DNA from: Cellulomonas fulva
GTDB lineage: Bacteria > Actinomycetota > Actinomycetes > Actinomycetales > Cellulomonadaceae
NCBI RefSeq assembly: GCF_018531375.1
Contig: NZ_JAHBOH010000002.1
Coordinates: forward strand, 611,100-675,099
Reading direction: 5' to 3'
Length of the DNA stretch: 64,000 nucleotides
Part shown: in pieces, positions 19,810 through 28,818 of the stretch
Layout of the letters: each line of letters begins with the position of its first letter
Numbering within the stretch: position 1 is the first letter of the stretch
The notes under the pieces: generated by a model
What the model saw: the letters and a program-made list of their open reading frames with translations, nothing else
The model's database searches: none
Told to the model about the DNA's origin: nothing
Position numbers and translations under genes: made by a program

Positions 19810-22499
19810 ACGCCCCGGACACGGTGGCCACGCTCGCGCCGAGCGGGCTGCCGGGCCTCGACCCTGCGTGGTCGCGCCTCGTGACGACCGCCTCGGGCAC
19901 CTGGCACCTGCTCGACAACGCCTCCACGCTCACCGCGGAGCCCGTGGGCACGCTGCTGTGCGTCCACGGCAACCCGACGTGGTCCTACCTGTGGCGCTCG
20001 TTCGTCGCGGCGGGTGCGCGGGCACCGCGGCCCTGGCGCGTCGTGGCCGTCGACCAGCTCGGCATGGGCTTCTCCGAGCGCACCGGTCGGGTGCACCTGC
20101 TGGCCGACCGGGTGCGGGAGCTGGGCGAGCTCACCGACGCGCTCGGCCTCACCGGCCCGGTGGTGACCGCGGGGCACGACTGGGGCGGGTCCATCAGCCT
20201 GGGCTGGGCCGTCGACCACCCCGACCTCCTCGCCGGCGTGGTGCTGCTCAACACGGCGGTCCACCAGCCGCTCGACGAGCGGGCGCCCGCGGCGCTGCGG
20301 CCCGCGATGGTGCCCGGCGTGCGGCGAGCGGCCACGGTCACGACGACGGCCTTCCTCGACACCACGCTCGCGCTCGCGCACCCGCGCCTGCCGGGCCCCG
20401 TCCGCGACGCGTTCCGCGCGCCGTACCGCGGCGCCGCGCGCCGCGAGGCCGTGGGCGACTTCGTCGCGGACATCCCGGCGACCGCCGAGCACCCCAGCAG
20501 GCCGGAGCTGGACCGCATCGCGGCGGGCGTCCGCGAGCTCGACGTGCCTGCGCTCCTCGCGTGGGGCGCGCGGGACCCCGTGTTCTCCGACCGCTTCCTG
20601 CGGGACCTGCGCGACCGCCTGCCCCACGCCGACGTGCACCGGTACCCCGCCGCGGGGCACCTGGTCGCGGAGGACGAGGACGTCGCGGACGGCGTGCTGC
20701 GGTGGCTCGACACCCGGGTGGCGACCGGGGAGGACGCACCGTCCGAGGACGCGCCGTCCGGGGACGCGCCCGCGCCCGTCCGGGCGGGGGACGACGAGAC
20801 CGTGCGCCTCCTCGGCGCGACGCTGGTCGAGCGCGCCGCCGACGACGGTCCCGCGCTCGTCGAGCTGCGGGCCGCCGGCGCGCGCACCGTGTCGTGGCGC
20901 GCGCTCGCCCGACGCACCGAGCAGGTCGCCCGCGGGCTGGTGGCGATCGGGATCGGCCGCGGCGACCGCGTGGCGGTGCTCGTCCCGCCCGGGGCGGACC
21001 TCACCGCGGTGCTCTACGCGTGCCTGCGGATCGGTGCCGTCGTCGTGGTCGCCGACGCGGGCCTCGGGCTGCGGGCGCTCTCGCGGGCCGTGACGGCGGC
21101 GGAGCCCGTGGCCGTGATCGGGGTCGAGCGCGCCCTGGTCGCCGCACGGACGCTGCGCTGGGCGCCGACCCTCGTCGCCGCCGGTCCCGTCCACCGCCGG
21201 GTGGCGCGGGCGCTCGGCGTGCGCGCGACGCTGGCCGAGCTGGCCGAGCTCGGCGCCGCGGCTGCCGGACCGCGCGCCGACGGCCCCGAGGACGGCGACG
21301 TCGACCTGCCGTGGCCCGCACCCGATGACGAGGCCGCCGTGCTGTTCACGTCCGGCTCGACCGGGCCCGCCAAGGGCGTCGTGTACACCCACCGCGGGCT
21401 GGCGGGCATGCGCGACGCGGTCGCGGCGACCTACGCGATCTCCCCGTCGCGCCCGTTCGTCGCCGCGTTCGCGCCGTTCGCGCTGCTGGGACCGGCCCTG
21501 GGCGCCACGAGCGTGAGCCCGGACATGGACGTCACCGCGCCACGGACGCTCACGGCGACCGCGCTCGCGGCGGCGGTGCGCTCCCTGCAGCCCGCCGGCG
21601 GTCCGGCGAGCCGTCCGGACGCCGACCCCGCCGGCGTCGTCGTGTTCGCCTCGCCCGCGGCGCTCGTCGGCGTCCTGGGCACGCAGCACGAGGCGTCCGA
21701 CGAGGACCGCGCCGCGCTCGCCCGCGTCGGCACGCTGCTGTCCGCGGGGGCACCCGTGCCCGCGGAGCTGCTCCTGGCGGTGCGGGAGCTCATGCCGGCC
21801 GCGAGCCTGCGCACGCCCTACGGCATGACCGAGATGCTGCCCGTGACCGACATCGAGCTCACGCAGATCCTCGCGGCGGGGGACGGACCCGGCGTGTGCG
21901 TCGGCCGGCCGGTCGCGGGGGCGCGCGTCGCGGTCAGCGCGCTGGACGACGAGGGCGTCGCGAGCGGGTCGCCCGACGTGACGCCCGGCGTGCTCGGCGA
22001 GGTCTTGGTCGCCGGCCCGCACCTCAAGGCGCGGTACGACCGGCTCTGGTTCACGCAGGCGGACTCCGCGCGGGACGCGGGCTGGCACCGCACGGGCGAC
22101 GTGGGGCGGCTCGACGACCAGGGCCGGCTGTGGGTCGAGGGTCGGCTCGCGCACGTCGTCGTCACGGACTCCGGCGTCGTGACGCCCGTGGCCCCGGAGC
22201 GCGCCGTCGACGCCCTCGCGGGGGTCGCGCGCTCGGCGGTCGTCGGCGTGGGACCGCGCGGCACGCAGCAGCTCGTCGTCGTGGTCGAGCCTGACGGCGG
22301 CGGCGCCACGGCGGTGCTCGCCGAGCCGGACCTGGCGGCCCGGGTCCGGGGCGCGCTGGAGCCGCGCGGCCTGCGGGTCGCCGCCGTGCTCGTCGTGCCG
22401 AGCCTGCCCACGGACCTGCGCCACAACTCCAAGATCGACCGCACGGAGCTCGCGGCCTGGGCCACGGACGTGCTGGCCGGCAAGCGCGGGCGCCGGTGA
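19806..22499 (+). CDS. oleBC: OleBC fusion: beta-lactone decarboxylase and beta-lactone synthetase
   Basis: 897 residues. The N-terminal 300 are OleB, an alpha/beta hydrolase of the haloalkane dehalogenase group (HGNPTWSYLWR; nucleophile Asp125 in GHDWGG; GARDPVF; PAAGHL) that decarboxylates a beta-lactone to a cis-olefin. A linker rich in EDAPS/GDAP repeats follows. Residues about 335-897 are OleC, an acyl-adenylate family enzyme (FTSGSTGPAKGVVYTHRG near 514, YGMTE at 672, HRTGDVGRLDDQGRLWVEGR) that makes the beta-lactone from the beta-hydroxy acid. Such OleB-OleC fusions are typical of actinobacteria. GTG start overlapping oleA by GTGA; oleD overlaps the end in the same way. Confidence 0.9.
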   Translation: MNAPDTVATLAPSGLPGLDPAWSRLVTTASGTWHLLDNASTLTAEPVGTLLCVHGNPTWSYLWRSFVAAGARAPRPWRVVAVDQLGMGFSERTGRVHLLADRVRELGELTDALGLTGPVVTAGHDWGGSISLGWAVDHPDLLAGVVLLNTAVHQPLDERAPAALRPAMVPGVRRAATVTTTAFLDTTLALAHPRLPGPVRDAFRAPYRGAARREAVGDFVADIPATAEHPSRPELDRIAAGVRELDVPALLAWGARDPVFSDRFLRDLRDRLPHADVHRYPAAGHLVAEDEDVADGVLRWLDTRVATGEDAPSEDAPSGDAPAPVRAGDDETVRLLGATLVERAADDGPALVELRAAGARTVSWRALARRTEQVARGLVAIGIGRGDRVAVLVPPGADLTAVLYACLRIGAVVVVADAGLGLRALSRAVTAAEPVAVIGVERALVAARTLRWAPTLVAAGPVHRRVARALGVRATLAELAELGAAAAGPRADGPEDGDVDLPWPAPDDEAAVLFTSGSTGPAKGVVYTHRGLAGMRDAVAATYAISPSRPFVAAFAPFALLGPALGATSVSPDMDVTAPRTLTATALAAAVRSLQPAGGPASRPDADPAGVVVFASPAALVGVLGTQHEASDEDRAALARVGTLLSAGAPVPAELLLAVRELMPAASLRTPYGMTEMLPVTDIELTQILAAGDGPGVCVGRPVAGARVAVSALDDEGVASGSPDVTPGVLGEVLVAGPHLKARYDRLWFTQADSARDAGWHRTGDVGRLDDQGRLWVEGRLAHVVVTDSGVVTPVAPERAVDALAGVARSAVVGVGPRGTQQLVVVVEPDGGGATAVLAEPDLAARVRGALEPRGLRVAAVLVVPSLPTDLRHNSKIDRTELAAWATDVLAGKRGRR

Positions 22500-23515
22500 A
22501 CGCCGGGGGCGCGCACGCGGCGGCGCGGACGAGCGGGGGGACGGTGCTCGTCACGGGGGCGAGCGGCATGCTGGGACGGGCGGTCGCGCAGCGCCTCGTC
22601 GACGACGGCTGGACGGTGCGCACCCTGCAGCGCCGCGCGTCCGGCGTGGAGGGCGCGCTCGACGTGCGCGGCTCGGTGACCGATCCCGAGACGGTCGCCC
22701 GCGCGGTGGACGGCGTCGCCGCGCTGGTGCACCTCGCGGCGAAGGTGGACATCGTCGGACCGGAGGCGGAGTACGTCGCGGTGAACGTCGACGGCACCCG
22801 CACGGTGCTCGACGCGGCCCGGACCGCGGGCGTCACCCGGACGGTGCTCGTCTCCTCTCCCTCGGTGGCGCACACGGGGGACTCGCTCGTGGGCGCCGGT
22901 GCCGGGCCTGCCGAGCCCGGGTCCGCGCGCGGCCCCTACGCGCGGACCAAGGCGGCGGCCGAGCGGCTCGCGCTCGCGGCCGACCAGCCGGGCTTCCGCG
23001 TGGTCGCGGTGCGGCCGCACGTGGTGTGGGGACCGGGGGACACCCAGCTCGTCGGACGCGTCGTCGAGCGTGCTCGCGCCGGCCGGCTGCCCGTGCTCGG
23101 CACGGGTGCGCCGCTGATCGACACGACGTACGTGGACAACGCGGTCGACGCCCTGGTCGCCGCGCTCGTCGCGCCCGAGGCGTCGTACGGGCAGGCCTAC
23201 GTCGTCACCAACGGCGAGCCGCGTCCCGTGGGCGAGCTGATCGCCGCCATCTGCGCGGCGAGCGGCGTCCCGGTGCCCCGCCGCCACGTCCCGGCGGCGC
23301 TCGCGCGTGCCGCGGGCGCGGGCCTCGACGCGGCCTGGGCGCGCCTGCCGCTGCCGGGCGAGCCCCCGCTGACACGCTTCGTCGCCGAGCAGCTGTCGAC
23401 CGCCCACTGGTTCGACCAGCGCCGCACGCGCGAGGCGCTGGGCTGGGAGCCGCGCGTGAGCCTGGACGAGGGCCTGGCCCGCCTCGCGGCCTCCGCGTCG
23501 GCCGTGGACCGGTGA
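22496..23515 (+). CDS. oleD: OleD, NAD(P)H-dependent 2-alkyl-3-ketoacid reductase
   Basis: 339-residue extended short-chain dehydrogenase that reduces the OleA product to the beta-hydroxy acid. The Rossmann motif TGASGMLG lies at about residue 16, HLAAKVDIVGP follows the central strand, and the catalytic Tyr148/Lys152 pair is in GPYARTKAAAER. DTTYVDNAVDAL is typical of the 3-beta-hydroxysteroid dehydrogenase subgroup. GTG start overlaps oleBC by 4 bases. It completes the olefin set; hisC follows from its own promoter 23 bases after the stop. Confidence 0.9.
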   Translation: MNAGGAHAAARTSGGTVLVTGASGMLGRAVAQRLVDDGWTVRTLQRRASGVEGALDVRGSVTDPETVARAVDGVAALVHLAAKVDIVGPEAEYVAVNVDGTRTVLDAARTAGVTRTVLVSSPSVAHTGDSLVGAGAGPAEPGSARGPYARTKAAAERLALAADQPGFRVVAVRPHVVWGPGDTQLVGRVVERARAGRLPVLGTGAPLIDTTYVDNAVDALVAALVAPEASYGQAYVVTNGEPRPVGELIAAICAASGVPVPRRHVPAALARAAGAGLDAAWARLPLPGEPPLTRFVAEQLSTAHWFDQRRTREALGWEPRVSLDEGLARLAASASAVDR

Positions 23516-23538
23516 GCGAGCCCGGGACGGCACGTCCC

Positions 23539-23544
23539 TAGACT
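23539..23544 (+). promoter_or_regulatory. -10 box for leaderless hisC transcript
   Basis: TAGACT followed by 7 bases and the hisC GTG. It shows hisC has its own start point and does not depend on read-through from oleD. Confidence 0.6.
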
Positions 23545-23551
23545 CGGCACC

Positions 23552-24667
23552 GTGACCGCCGACCTCTCCCGTCCCGCGCTGCCGCTGCGGCCGGAGCTCG
23601 TCGGGCTCGAGCCCTACGGGGCGCCGCAGCTCGACGTGCCGCACCTGCTCAACGTCAACGAGAACCCGTACGCGCCCTCGCCGCAGGTCGTCGCGGACAT
23701 CGCGGCGGCGGTGGCCGACGCGGCGCACGGGCTGAACCGCTATCCGGACCGCGACTTCGAGGCCCTGCGCGCTGACCTGGCGGCGTACCTCGCCGCCGAG
23801 TCGGGAGTCGCCCTGGACGTGAGCCAGGTCTGGGCCGCCAACGGCTCGAACGAGGTCATGCTGCACCTGCTCCAGGCCTTCGGGGGTCCGGGCCGCACCG
23901 CGCTGTCGTTCGCCCCGACGTACTCGATGTACCCGGAGTACGCCCGGGACACGAGCACGGCATGGGTCGCGGGACGCCGCGAGGAGGACTTCAGCCTCGA
24001 CCCGGCCGCGGCCCGCGCCGCGGTCGCCGAGCACCAGCCGTCCGTCGTGCTGCTCGCGAGCCCCAACAACCCGACGGGCACGGCGCTGCCCGCCGCGACC
24101 GTGGAGGTCGTGCTCGCCGCGGCCGCCGAGGTGCCCGGCGGGTGCGTCGTCGTGGTCGACGAGGCGTACGGCGAGTTCCGCCGGCGGGGCGTCCCGAGCG
24201 CGCTCGAGCTGCTCGCGGACCACCCGCACCTGGCGGTGAGCCGCACGATGTCCAAGGCGTTCGGTCTCGCCGGTGCGCGCGTCGGCTACCTCGCGGCGTC
24301 GCGCGAGCTCGTCGACGCGCTGCGCGTCGTGCGGCTGCCGTACCACCTGTCGGCGGTCACGCAGGCGGTCGCCCGCGCCGCGCTCGCCCACAGCGCCGAG
24401 CTCATGGCGCAGGTCGGCTCGCTGCGCGACGAGCGGGACGCGCTCGTCGTCTGGCTGCGGGAGCGCGGCCTGACCGTCGCGGACTCCGACGCGAACTTCG
24501 TGCTCTTCGGGATGTTCTCCGACCGGCACGCGGTGTGGCAGGGTCTGCTCGACCGTGGCGTGCTCATCCGCGAGGTGGGCCCGCCAGGATGGCTGCGGGT
24601 GTCGGTCGGCACGCCGCAGGAGACGCGGGCGTTCCAGGACGCCCTGGTGGAGGTGGCGGGACTGTGA
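23552..24667 (+). CDS. hisC: Histidinol-phosphate aminotransferase
   Basis: 371-residue fold-type I PLP enzyme that converts imidazole-acetol phosphate to histidinol phosphate. Motifs: [52 protein letters not shown] and [17 protein letters not shown] with the PLP lysine at about 235. Normal length. Leaderless GTG start. hisB overlaps by GTGA. Confidence 0.95.
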   Translation: MTADLSRPALPLRPELVGLEPYGAPQLDVPHLLNVNENPYAPSPQVVADIAAAVADAAHGLNRYPDRDFEALRADLAAYLAAESGVALDVSQVWAANGSNEVMLHLLQAFGGPGRTALSFAPTYSMYPEYARDTSTAWVAGRREEDFSLDPAAARAAVAEHQPSVVLLASPNNPTGTALPAATVEVVLAAAAEVPGGCVVVVDEAYGEFRRRGVPSALELLADHPHLAVSRTMSKAFGLAGARVGYLAASRELVDALRVVRLPYHLSAVTQAVARAALAHSAELMAQVGSLRDERDALVVWLRERGLTVADSDANFVLFGMFSDRHAVWQGLLDRGVLIREVGPPGWLRVSVGTPQETRAFQDALVEVAGL

Positions 24668-25278
24668 GCCCAGCGAAGTCGGCGCGGACCGCGCGCATCG
24701 AGCGCACGACGAGCGAGTCGAGCGTCGTCGTCGAGGTCGACCTCGACGGCACGGGGACGACCGACATCTCGACGACCGTGCCGTTCTACGACCACATGCT
24801 CACGGCCCTCGGCAAGCACTCGCTGATCGACCTCACGGTGAAGGCGACCGGCGACACCCACATCGACGCGCACCACACCGTCGAGGACGTGGCGATCTGC
24901 CTGGGCGAGGCCCTGCGGGAGGCCCTGGGCGACAAGCGCGGCATCTCCCGGTTCGGCGACGCGACCGTCCCGCTCGACGAGGCCCTCGCGCAGGCCGTGG
25001 TCGACGTCTCCGGCCGGCCGTACCTGGTGCACACGGGGGAGCCTCCCGGGCAGGAGTACCACCTGATCGGCGGCCACTTCACGGGCTCGCTGACGCGGCA
25101 CGTCCTGGAGTCGATCGCCCACCACGCCGCGTTCTCGGTCCACGTCCGCGTGCTCGCGGGCCGCGACCCGCACCACATCGTCGAGGCGCAGTTCAAGGCG
25201 CTGGCCCGCGCCCTGCGGTTCGCCGTGCAGCGGGACCCGCGGGTCGAGGGGATCCCGTCGACGAAGGGCGCGCTGTGA
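24664..25278 (+). CDS. hisB: Imidazoleglycerol-phosphate dehydratase
   Basis: 204-residue manganese enzyme of histidine synthesis; monofunctional, without the phosphatase domain found in enterics. The metal-binding repeats are present: [39 protein letters not shown], and [16 protein letters not shown]. Overlaps hisC and the next gene by GTGA at each end, so all three are coupled. Confidence 0.95.
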   Translation: MSPAKSARTARIERTTSESSVVVEVDLDGTGTTDISTTVPFYDHMLTALGKHSLIDLTVKATGDTHIDAHHTVEDVAICLGEALREALGDKRGISRFGDATVPLDEALAQAVVDVSGRPYLVHTGEPPGQEYHLIGGHFTGSLTRHVLESIAHHAAFSVHVRVLAGRDPHHIVEAQFKALARALRFAVQRDPRVEGIPSTKGAL

Positions 25279-25874
25279 CCGGCCCCGACGCGCCGCGAGA
25301 CGCCGGGTCCGACGAGCCGAGCGAGCAGCCCGCGTCGGACGCGGCGCCCGGAGCGGGGCCCGACGACCGGCCGGACGACCTGCCTGCGGACGTGCCGGAC
25401 GACGAGCTCGACGTCGTCGTGCCCGACGACCTGTCCGGCCTGCTCGACGCAGCACAGGAGGACCCGAGCGTGGCGCTCGTGGTCACGCAGGTGGCCGCCC
25501 CCGAGCCGCTCGCGGCCGCGTGCGCCCTCGCGAACGTCGCGGTCGACGCGGTCCCCACCGATGTGGGCGCGGTCGCCGTGCTGCGGGACCCGGCCGCGGC
25601 GCTCGCGGGCGCGGGCGCGATCTCCCAGCTGCTCCGCCAGCTCCCGGTGGTGCTGCTGACCCGTCGTGAGGGTCAGATCTCCGCGGCCCGGTGGGTGGGC
25701 GGCCGGCACGACGACGACCTGCCGCCCGGCCTGGTGCTCTCCGACGCGCCGGGGGTGCTCGAGGACCTGCTGCTCGGGTCGACGGAGCCGTCCGCGGTGC
25801 CCGGCGTGGTCACGAGCGTCGGCATGTCCCGGTGGAAGGCGATGCGCGCCCTCGCGCGCGGCCGCAAGCGCTGA
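25275..25874 (+). CDS. Conserved hypothetical protein coupled to hisB
   Basis: 199 residues, function not recognised. Residues 1-55 are an Asp/Pro-rich acidic, probably disordered region. The rest looks globular, with alternating hydrophobic strands and helices ([60 protein letters not shown]), and the C-terminus is basic ([15 protein letters not shown]). It overlaps hisB by 4 bases and an equivalent gene is commonly seen after hisB in actinobacteria, so a role linked to that operon is plausible but unproven. No catalytic motif is seen. Confidence 0.72.
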   Translation: MTGPDAPRDAGSDEPSEQPASDAAPGAGPDDRPDDLPADVPDDELDVVVPDDLSGLLDAAQEDPSVALVVTQVAAPEPLAAACALANVAVDAVPTDVGAVAVLRDPAAALAGAGAISQLLRQLPVVLLTRREGQISAARWVGGRHDDDLPPGLVLSDAPGVLEDLLLGSTEPSAVPGVVTSVGMSRWKAMRALARGRKR

Positions 25875-26002
25875 CCGGTCCTGCGGGGCTAATCGTTTCT
25901 CGCGGGGCGGGTGCAGGGCGAGCGGTGGTTGCATCGCGGTCGCTCGACCATCGAGCCCGCCCGCGCCGACGAGGGCACGGGCGTCGACCGGAAGGAGCCA
26001 CC

Positions 26003-27157
26003 ATGGGTCGCCGTCCACGACTCCTGGCCCTGTCGCTCGCGCTGAGCGCGCTGCTCGGCCTGTCCGCCATCGCCACCGCCCAGTCCGCCGCGGCGGACAC
26101 CGAGATCTGCGACCAGTACGGGAGCCAGGCGATCGCCGGCGGCCGGTACGTGGTCCAGAACAACCGCTGGGGGATCAGCGAGCCCCAGTGCATCTCCGTC
26201 ACCGACCGCGGGTTCCGGGTCACGCGCGCCGACGGCTCGACCTCGACGAGCGGTGCCCCGAAGTCCTACCCGTCGGTCTTCCTGGGCTGCCACTACGGCA
26301 CGTGCACCAGCAACGACGTCATCGGCCCCAACGGGCTGCAGGCGAGCGACCCGCGCTTCGCGCAGGTGCGCACGAGCGTCTCGATGACCTACCCGGCCAG
26401 CGGCACCTACGACGCCGCCTACGACATCTGGTTCCACCGCTCGCGCCCCAGCGCGTCCACGGCGCAGAACGACGGTGCCGAGCTCATGGTCTGGCTCAAC
26501 AAGGCGGGCCCGATCCAGCCGATCGGCTCCAGGGTCGCGACCGTCTCGCTCGCGGGCGGGACGTGGGACGTCTGGTTCGGCAACACCGGCTGGAACGTCA
26601 TCTCCTACGTCCGCACGCAGGGCACCGGCTCGCTGGACTTCAACGTCAAGACGTTCTGGGACGACGTCGTCGCCCGGGGGTACGGCTCCAACGCGTGGTA
26701 CCTGACGAGCATCCAGGCCGGGTTCGAGCCGTGGGTGGGCGGGACGGGTCTGGCCGTGACGGACTTCTCCGTCACGACGGGCTCGTCACCGACGACGAAC
26801 CCGACGACCAACCCGACGACCAACCCGACGACGAACCCGACGACGAACCCGACGACGAACCCCTCGGGCTCGTGCACCGCGTCCTACGCGCTGGTGGGGT
26901 CGTGGCAGGGCGGCTTCCAGGCGACCGTCACGGTCAAGGCCGGCTCGGCACCGGTGAACGGCTGGACGGTGCGCGGCACGCTGCCGTCGGGCGCCGGCGT
27001 CCAGAGCCTGTGGAACGGCCGCTCGTCGTCCGCCGGCTCGAGCCTCGTGGTGGCGAACGAGGGCTACAACGGCAGCCTCGGCGCGGGCGCGTCGACGACC
27101 TTCGGCTTCGTGGGCAGCGGCCCGGCACCGACGTCCCTGGCCCTCACGTGCGCGTGA
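26003..27157 (+). CDS. Secreted GH12 endoglucanase with CBM2 domain
   Basis: 384 residues. A Sec signal peptide (residues 1 to about 31, ending SAAA) is followed by a glycoside hydrolase family 12 domain (about 32-255). The likely nucleophile is Glu160 in NDGAELMVWLN and the acid/base is Glu242 in AGFEPW; their spacing fits known GH12 enzymes. A six-copy P-T-T-N linker leads to a family 2 cellulose-binding module (about 290-384, SYALVGSWQGGFQATVTVK, VNGWTVRGTLP, Cys at both ends). ATG at 26003 has AAGGAG 5 bases upstream. It interrupts the his region. A short AT-richer stretch near 25890-25905 may hold regulatory half-sites, but nothing definite. Confidence 0.92.
   Translation: MGRRPRLLALSLALSALLGLSAIATAQSAAADTEICDQYGSQAIAGGRYVVQNNRWGISEPQCISVTDRGFRVTRADGSTSTSGAPKSYPSVFLGCHYGTCTSNDVIGPNGLQASDPRFAQVRTSVSMTYPASGTYDAAYDIWFHRSRPSASTAQNDGAELMVWLNKAGPIQPIGSRVATVSLAGGTWDVWFGNTGWNVISYVRTQGTGSLDFNVKTFWDDVVARGYGSNAWYLTSIQAGFEPWVGGTGLAVTDFSVTTGSSPTTNPTTNPTTNPTTNPTTNPTTNPSGSCTASYALVGSWQGGFQATVTVKAGSAPVNGWTVRGTLPSGAGVQSLWNGRSSSAGSSLVVANEGYNGSLGAGASTTFGFVGSGPAPTSLALTCA
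26789..26860 (+). repeat. Six 12-bp repeats encoding the cellulase PTTN linker
   Basis: Six head-to-tail copies of CCGACGACGAAC, two with one change to CCAAC, each encoding P-T-T-N. Linker expansion by slippage is likely. Confidence 0.9.
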
Positions 27158-27169
27158 GCCCGCAGTGAC

Positions 27170-27203
27170 CGGCGGCGCGGCACCCCCGGGTGCCGCGCCG
27201 CCG
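27170..27203 (+). terminator. Strong hairpin terminator after the cellulase gene
   Basis: Perfect inverted repeat with 16-bp arms (27170-27185 and 27188-27203), all G/C except one A-T pair near the tip. It begins 12 bases after the cellulase stop; no T-run. Confidence 0.8.
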
Positions 27204-27227
27204 CGCTCGTCGGGGGACGCGTGCCGG

Positions 27228-27279
27228 TCTCGCGTGCTGGTCTCGCGTGCTGGTCTCGCGTGCTGGTCTCGCGTGCTGG
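27228..27279 (+). repeat. Four perfect 13-bp tandem repeats upstream of hisH
   Basis: TCTCGCGTGCTGG is repeated four times without error, ending 32 bases before the hisH -10 box. A fifth degenerate copy follows. The unit length equals that of the repeat before sepF, but the sequence is unrelated. Confidence 0.92.
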
Positions 27280-27311
27280 TCCCGCGACCCGGGAGGCCGC
27301 GCGTCCGCGGG

Positions 27312-27317
27312 TAACCT
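27312..27317 (+). promoter_or_regulatory. -10 box for leaderless hisH transcript
   Basis: TAACCT exactly 6 bases before the hisH GTG. It restarts his transcription after the cellulase terminator. Confidence 0.58.
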
Positions 27318-27323
27318 GGGCGC

Positions 27324-27965
27324 GTGCCCCGTCCTCGCGTCGTCGTCCTCGACTACGGCTTCGGCAACGTGCGCTCCGCGGTCCGCGCGCTCGAGCGCGT
27401 GGGTGCGGAGGTCGAGCTCACCGCCGACAGGTCCGCCGCCGGCGAGGCGGACGGGCTCGTCGTCCCCGGGGTGGGCGCGTTCGCCGCGGTCATGGCCGGG
27501 CTGCGCGGCGTGGGCGGCGACCAGGTGGTCGACCGCCGCCTCGCGGGCGGCCGGCCCGTCCTCGGCATCTGCGTCGGCATGCAGGTGATGTTCGCCGAGG
27601 GGGTCGAGCACGGGAAGCGCACGGACGGCCTCGCCGAGTGGCCGGGCGTGGTCGACAAGCTCGAGGCCGACGTGGTGCCGCACATGGGGTGGGCGACCGT
27701 CGAGGCGCCCGCGGGCTCGGTGCTGTTCTCCGGGCTCGCCGACGAGCGCTTCTACTTCGTCCACTCGTACGCCGCGCGGTCGTTCCCGCTCACCGACGCG
27801 CCGGCCGAGCGCCTCACCCCGCCGCTCGTCACGTGGTCGGAGCACGGCGACCGGTTCGTCGCCGCGGTGGAGAACGGCCCGCTGTCCGCGACGCAGTTCC
27901 ACCCCGAGAAGTCCGGCGACGCCGGAGCCCAGCTGCTGACGAACTGGCTCGGCTCGCTGCGCTGA
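27324..27965 (+). CDS. hisH: Imidazole glycerol phosphate synthase, glutaminase subunit
   Basis: 213-residue class I glutamine amidotransferase that feeds ammonia to HisF. The catalytic Cys83 lies in [10 protein letters not shown], and the His/Glu pair in [29 protein letters not shown] at the N-terminus and [10 protein letters not shown] are typical. Its partner hisF is not in this window. GTG start, leaderless promoter. Confidence 0.95.
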   Translation: MPRPRVVVLDYGFGNVRSAVRALERVGAEVELTADRSAAGEADGLVVPGVGAFAAVMAGLRGVGGDQVVDRRLAGGRPVLGICVGMQVMFAEGVEHGKRTDGLAEWPGVVDKLEADVVPHMGWATVEAPAGSVLFSGLADERFYFVHSYAARSFPLTDAPAERLTPPLVTWSEHGDRFVAAVENGPLSATQFHPEKSGDAGAQLLTNWLGSLR

Positions 27966-28042
27966 CGCCGCTCCCCGAACGCCCCGCCCGAACTCACCCC
28001 GCCGACCGGCGGGCGCGCCCGATCCCTGGAGGACCGAGAAGC

Positions 28043-28816
28043 ATGACCGACCCCCGCCTCGAGCTGCTGCCCGCGGTCGACGTCGCCGACGGCCAGGCCG
28101 TCCGCCTGGTGCAGGGCGAGGCCGGCTCGGAGACGTCCTACGGCGACCCGCTGTCCGCCGCGCTGGACTGGCACGCCGGCGGTGCCGAGTGGATCCACCT
28201 GGTCGACCTGGACGCCGCTTTCGGCCGTGGCAGCAACGCCCCGCTCCTGGCCGAGGTCACGGCCGAGCTGTCCGGCAAGGGGGTCAAGGTCGAGCTCTCG
28301 GGCGGCATCCGCGACGACGAGTCGCTCGAGCGTGCGCTCGCGACGGGCGCCACGCGCGTCAACCTGGGCACGGCCGCGCTCGAGGACCCGGAGTGGACCG
28401 CGCGGGTCATCGCCTCCCACCGCGAGCAGGTCGCGGTCGGCCTGGACGTGCGCGGCACCACGCTGGCGGCGCGCGGCTGGACGCAGGAGGGCGGCGACCT
28501 CTGGGAGGTGCTCGCGCGGCTCGAGGACGCCGGCTGCGCGCGGTACGTCGTGACCGACGTGACCAAGGACGGCACGCTGCGCGGCCCGAACGTGCAGCTG
28601 CTGCGCGACGTGTGCGCCCGCACGCAGGCGCCGGTCGTGGCGTCGGGCGGCATCTCGAGCCTCGACGACCTGAAGGTCCTCCGGACGCTCGTCGAGGTCG
28701 GTGTCGAGGGCGCGATCGTCGGCAAGGCGCTCTACGCGGGCGCGTTCACGCTGCCGGAGGCGCTCGACGTCGCGGGCCGGCCCGCGCCTCGCGGCGACGA
28801 GCCGACCGGCCGCTGA
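28043..28816 (+). CDS. priA: Phosphoribosyl isomerase HisA/PriA
   Basis: 257-residue TIM barrel that isomerises ProFAR in histidine synthesis. Actinobacterial members (PriA) also carry out the TrpF step of tryptophan synthesis. Catalytic Asp residues are in [19 protein letters not shown] near residue 11 and in [15 protein letters not shown]. The [10 protein letters not shown] and GGIRDDESL loops match PriA. ATG at 28043 has GGAGG about 10 bases upstream. Whether trpF exists elsewhere cannot be seen, so dual activity is inferred from lineage. Confidence 0.93.
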   Translation: MTDPRLELLPAVDVADGQAVRLVQGEAGSETSYGDPLSAALDWHAGGAEWIHLVDLDAAFGRGSNAPLLAEVTAELSGKGVKVELSGGIRDDESLERALATGATRVNLGTAALEDPEWTARVIASHREQVAVGLDVRGTTLAARGWTQEGGDLWEVLARLEDAGCARYVVTDVTKDGTLRGPNVQLLRDVCARTQAPVVASGGISSLDDLKVLRTLVEVGVEGAIVGKALYAGAFTLPEALDVAGRPAPRGDEPTGR

Positions 28817-28818
28817 CC

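Noticed and set aside
26003..27157. Recent horizontal transfer of the cellulase by a mobile element
   Set aside because: No transposase, integrase, terminal repeats or composition shift flank the gene.
27228..27279. Possible CRISPR array
   Set aside because: The repeats are 13 bp with no spacers and no cas genes nearby; this is a simple tandem repeat.
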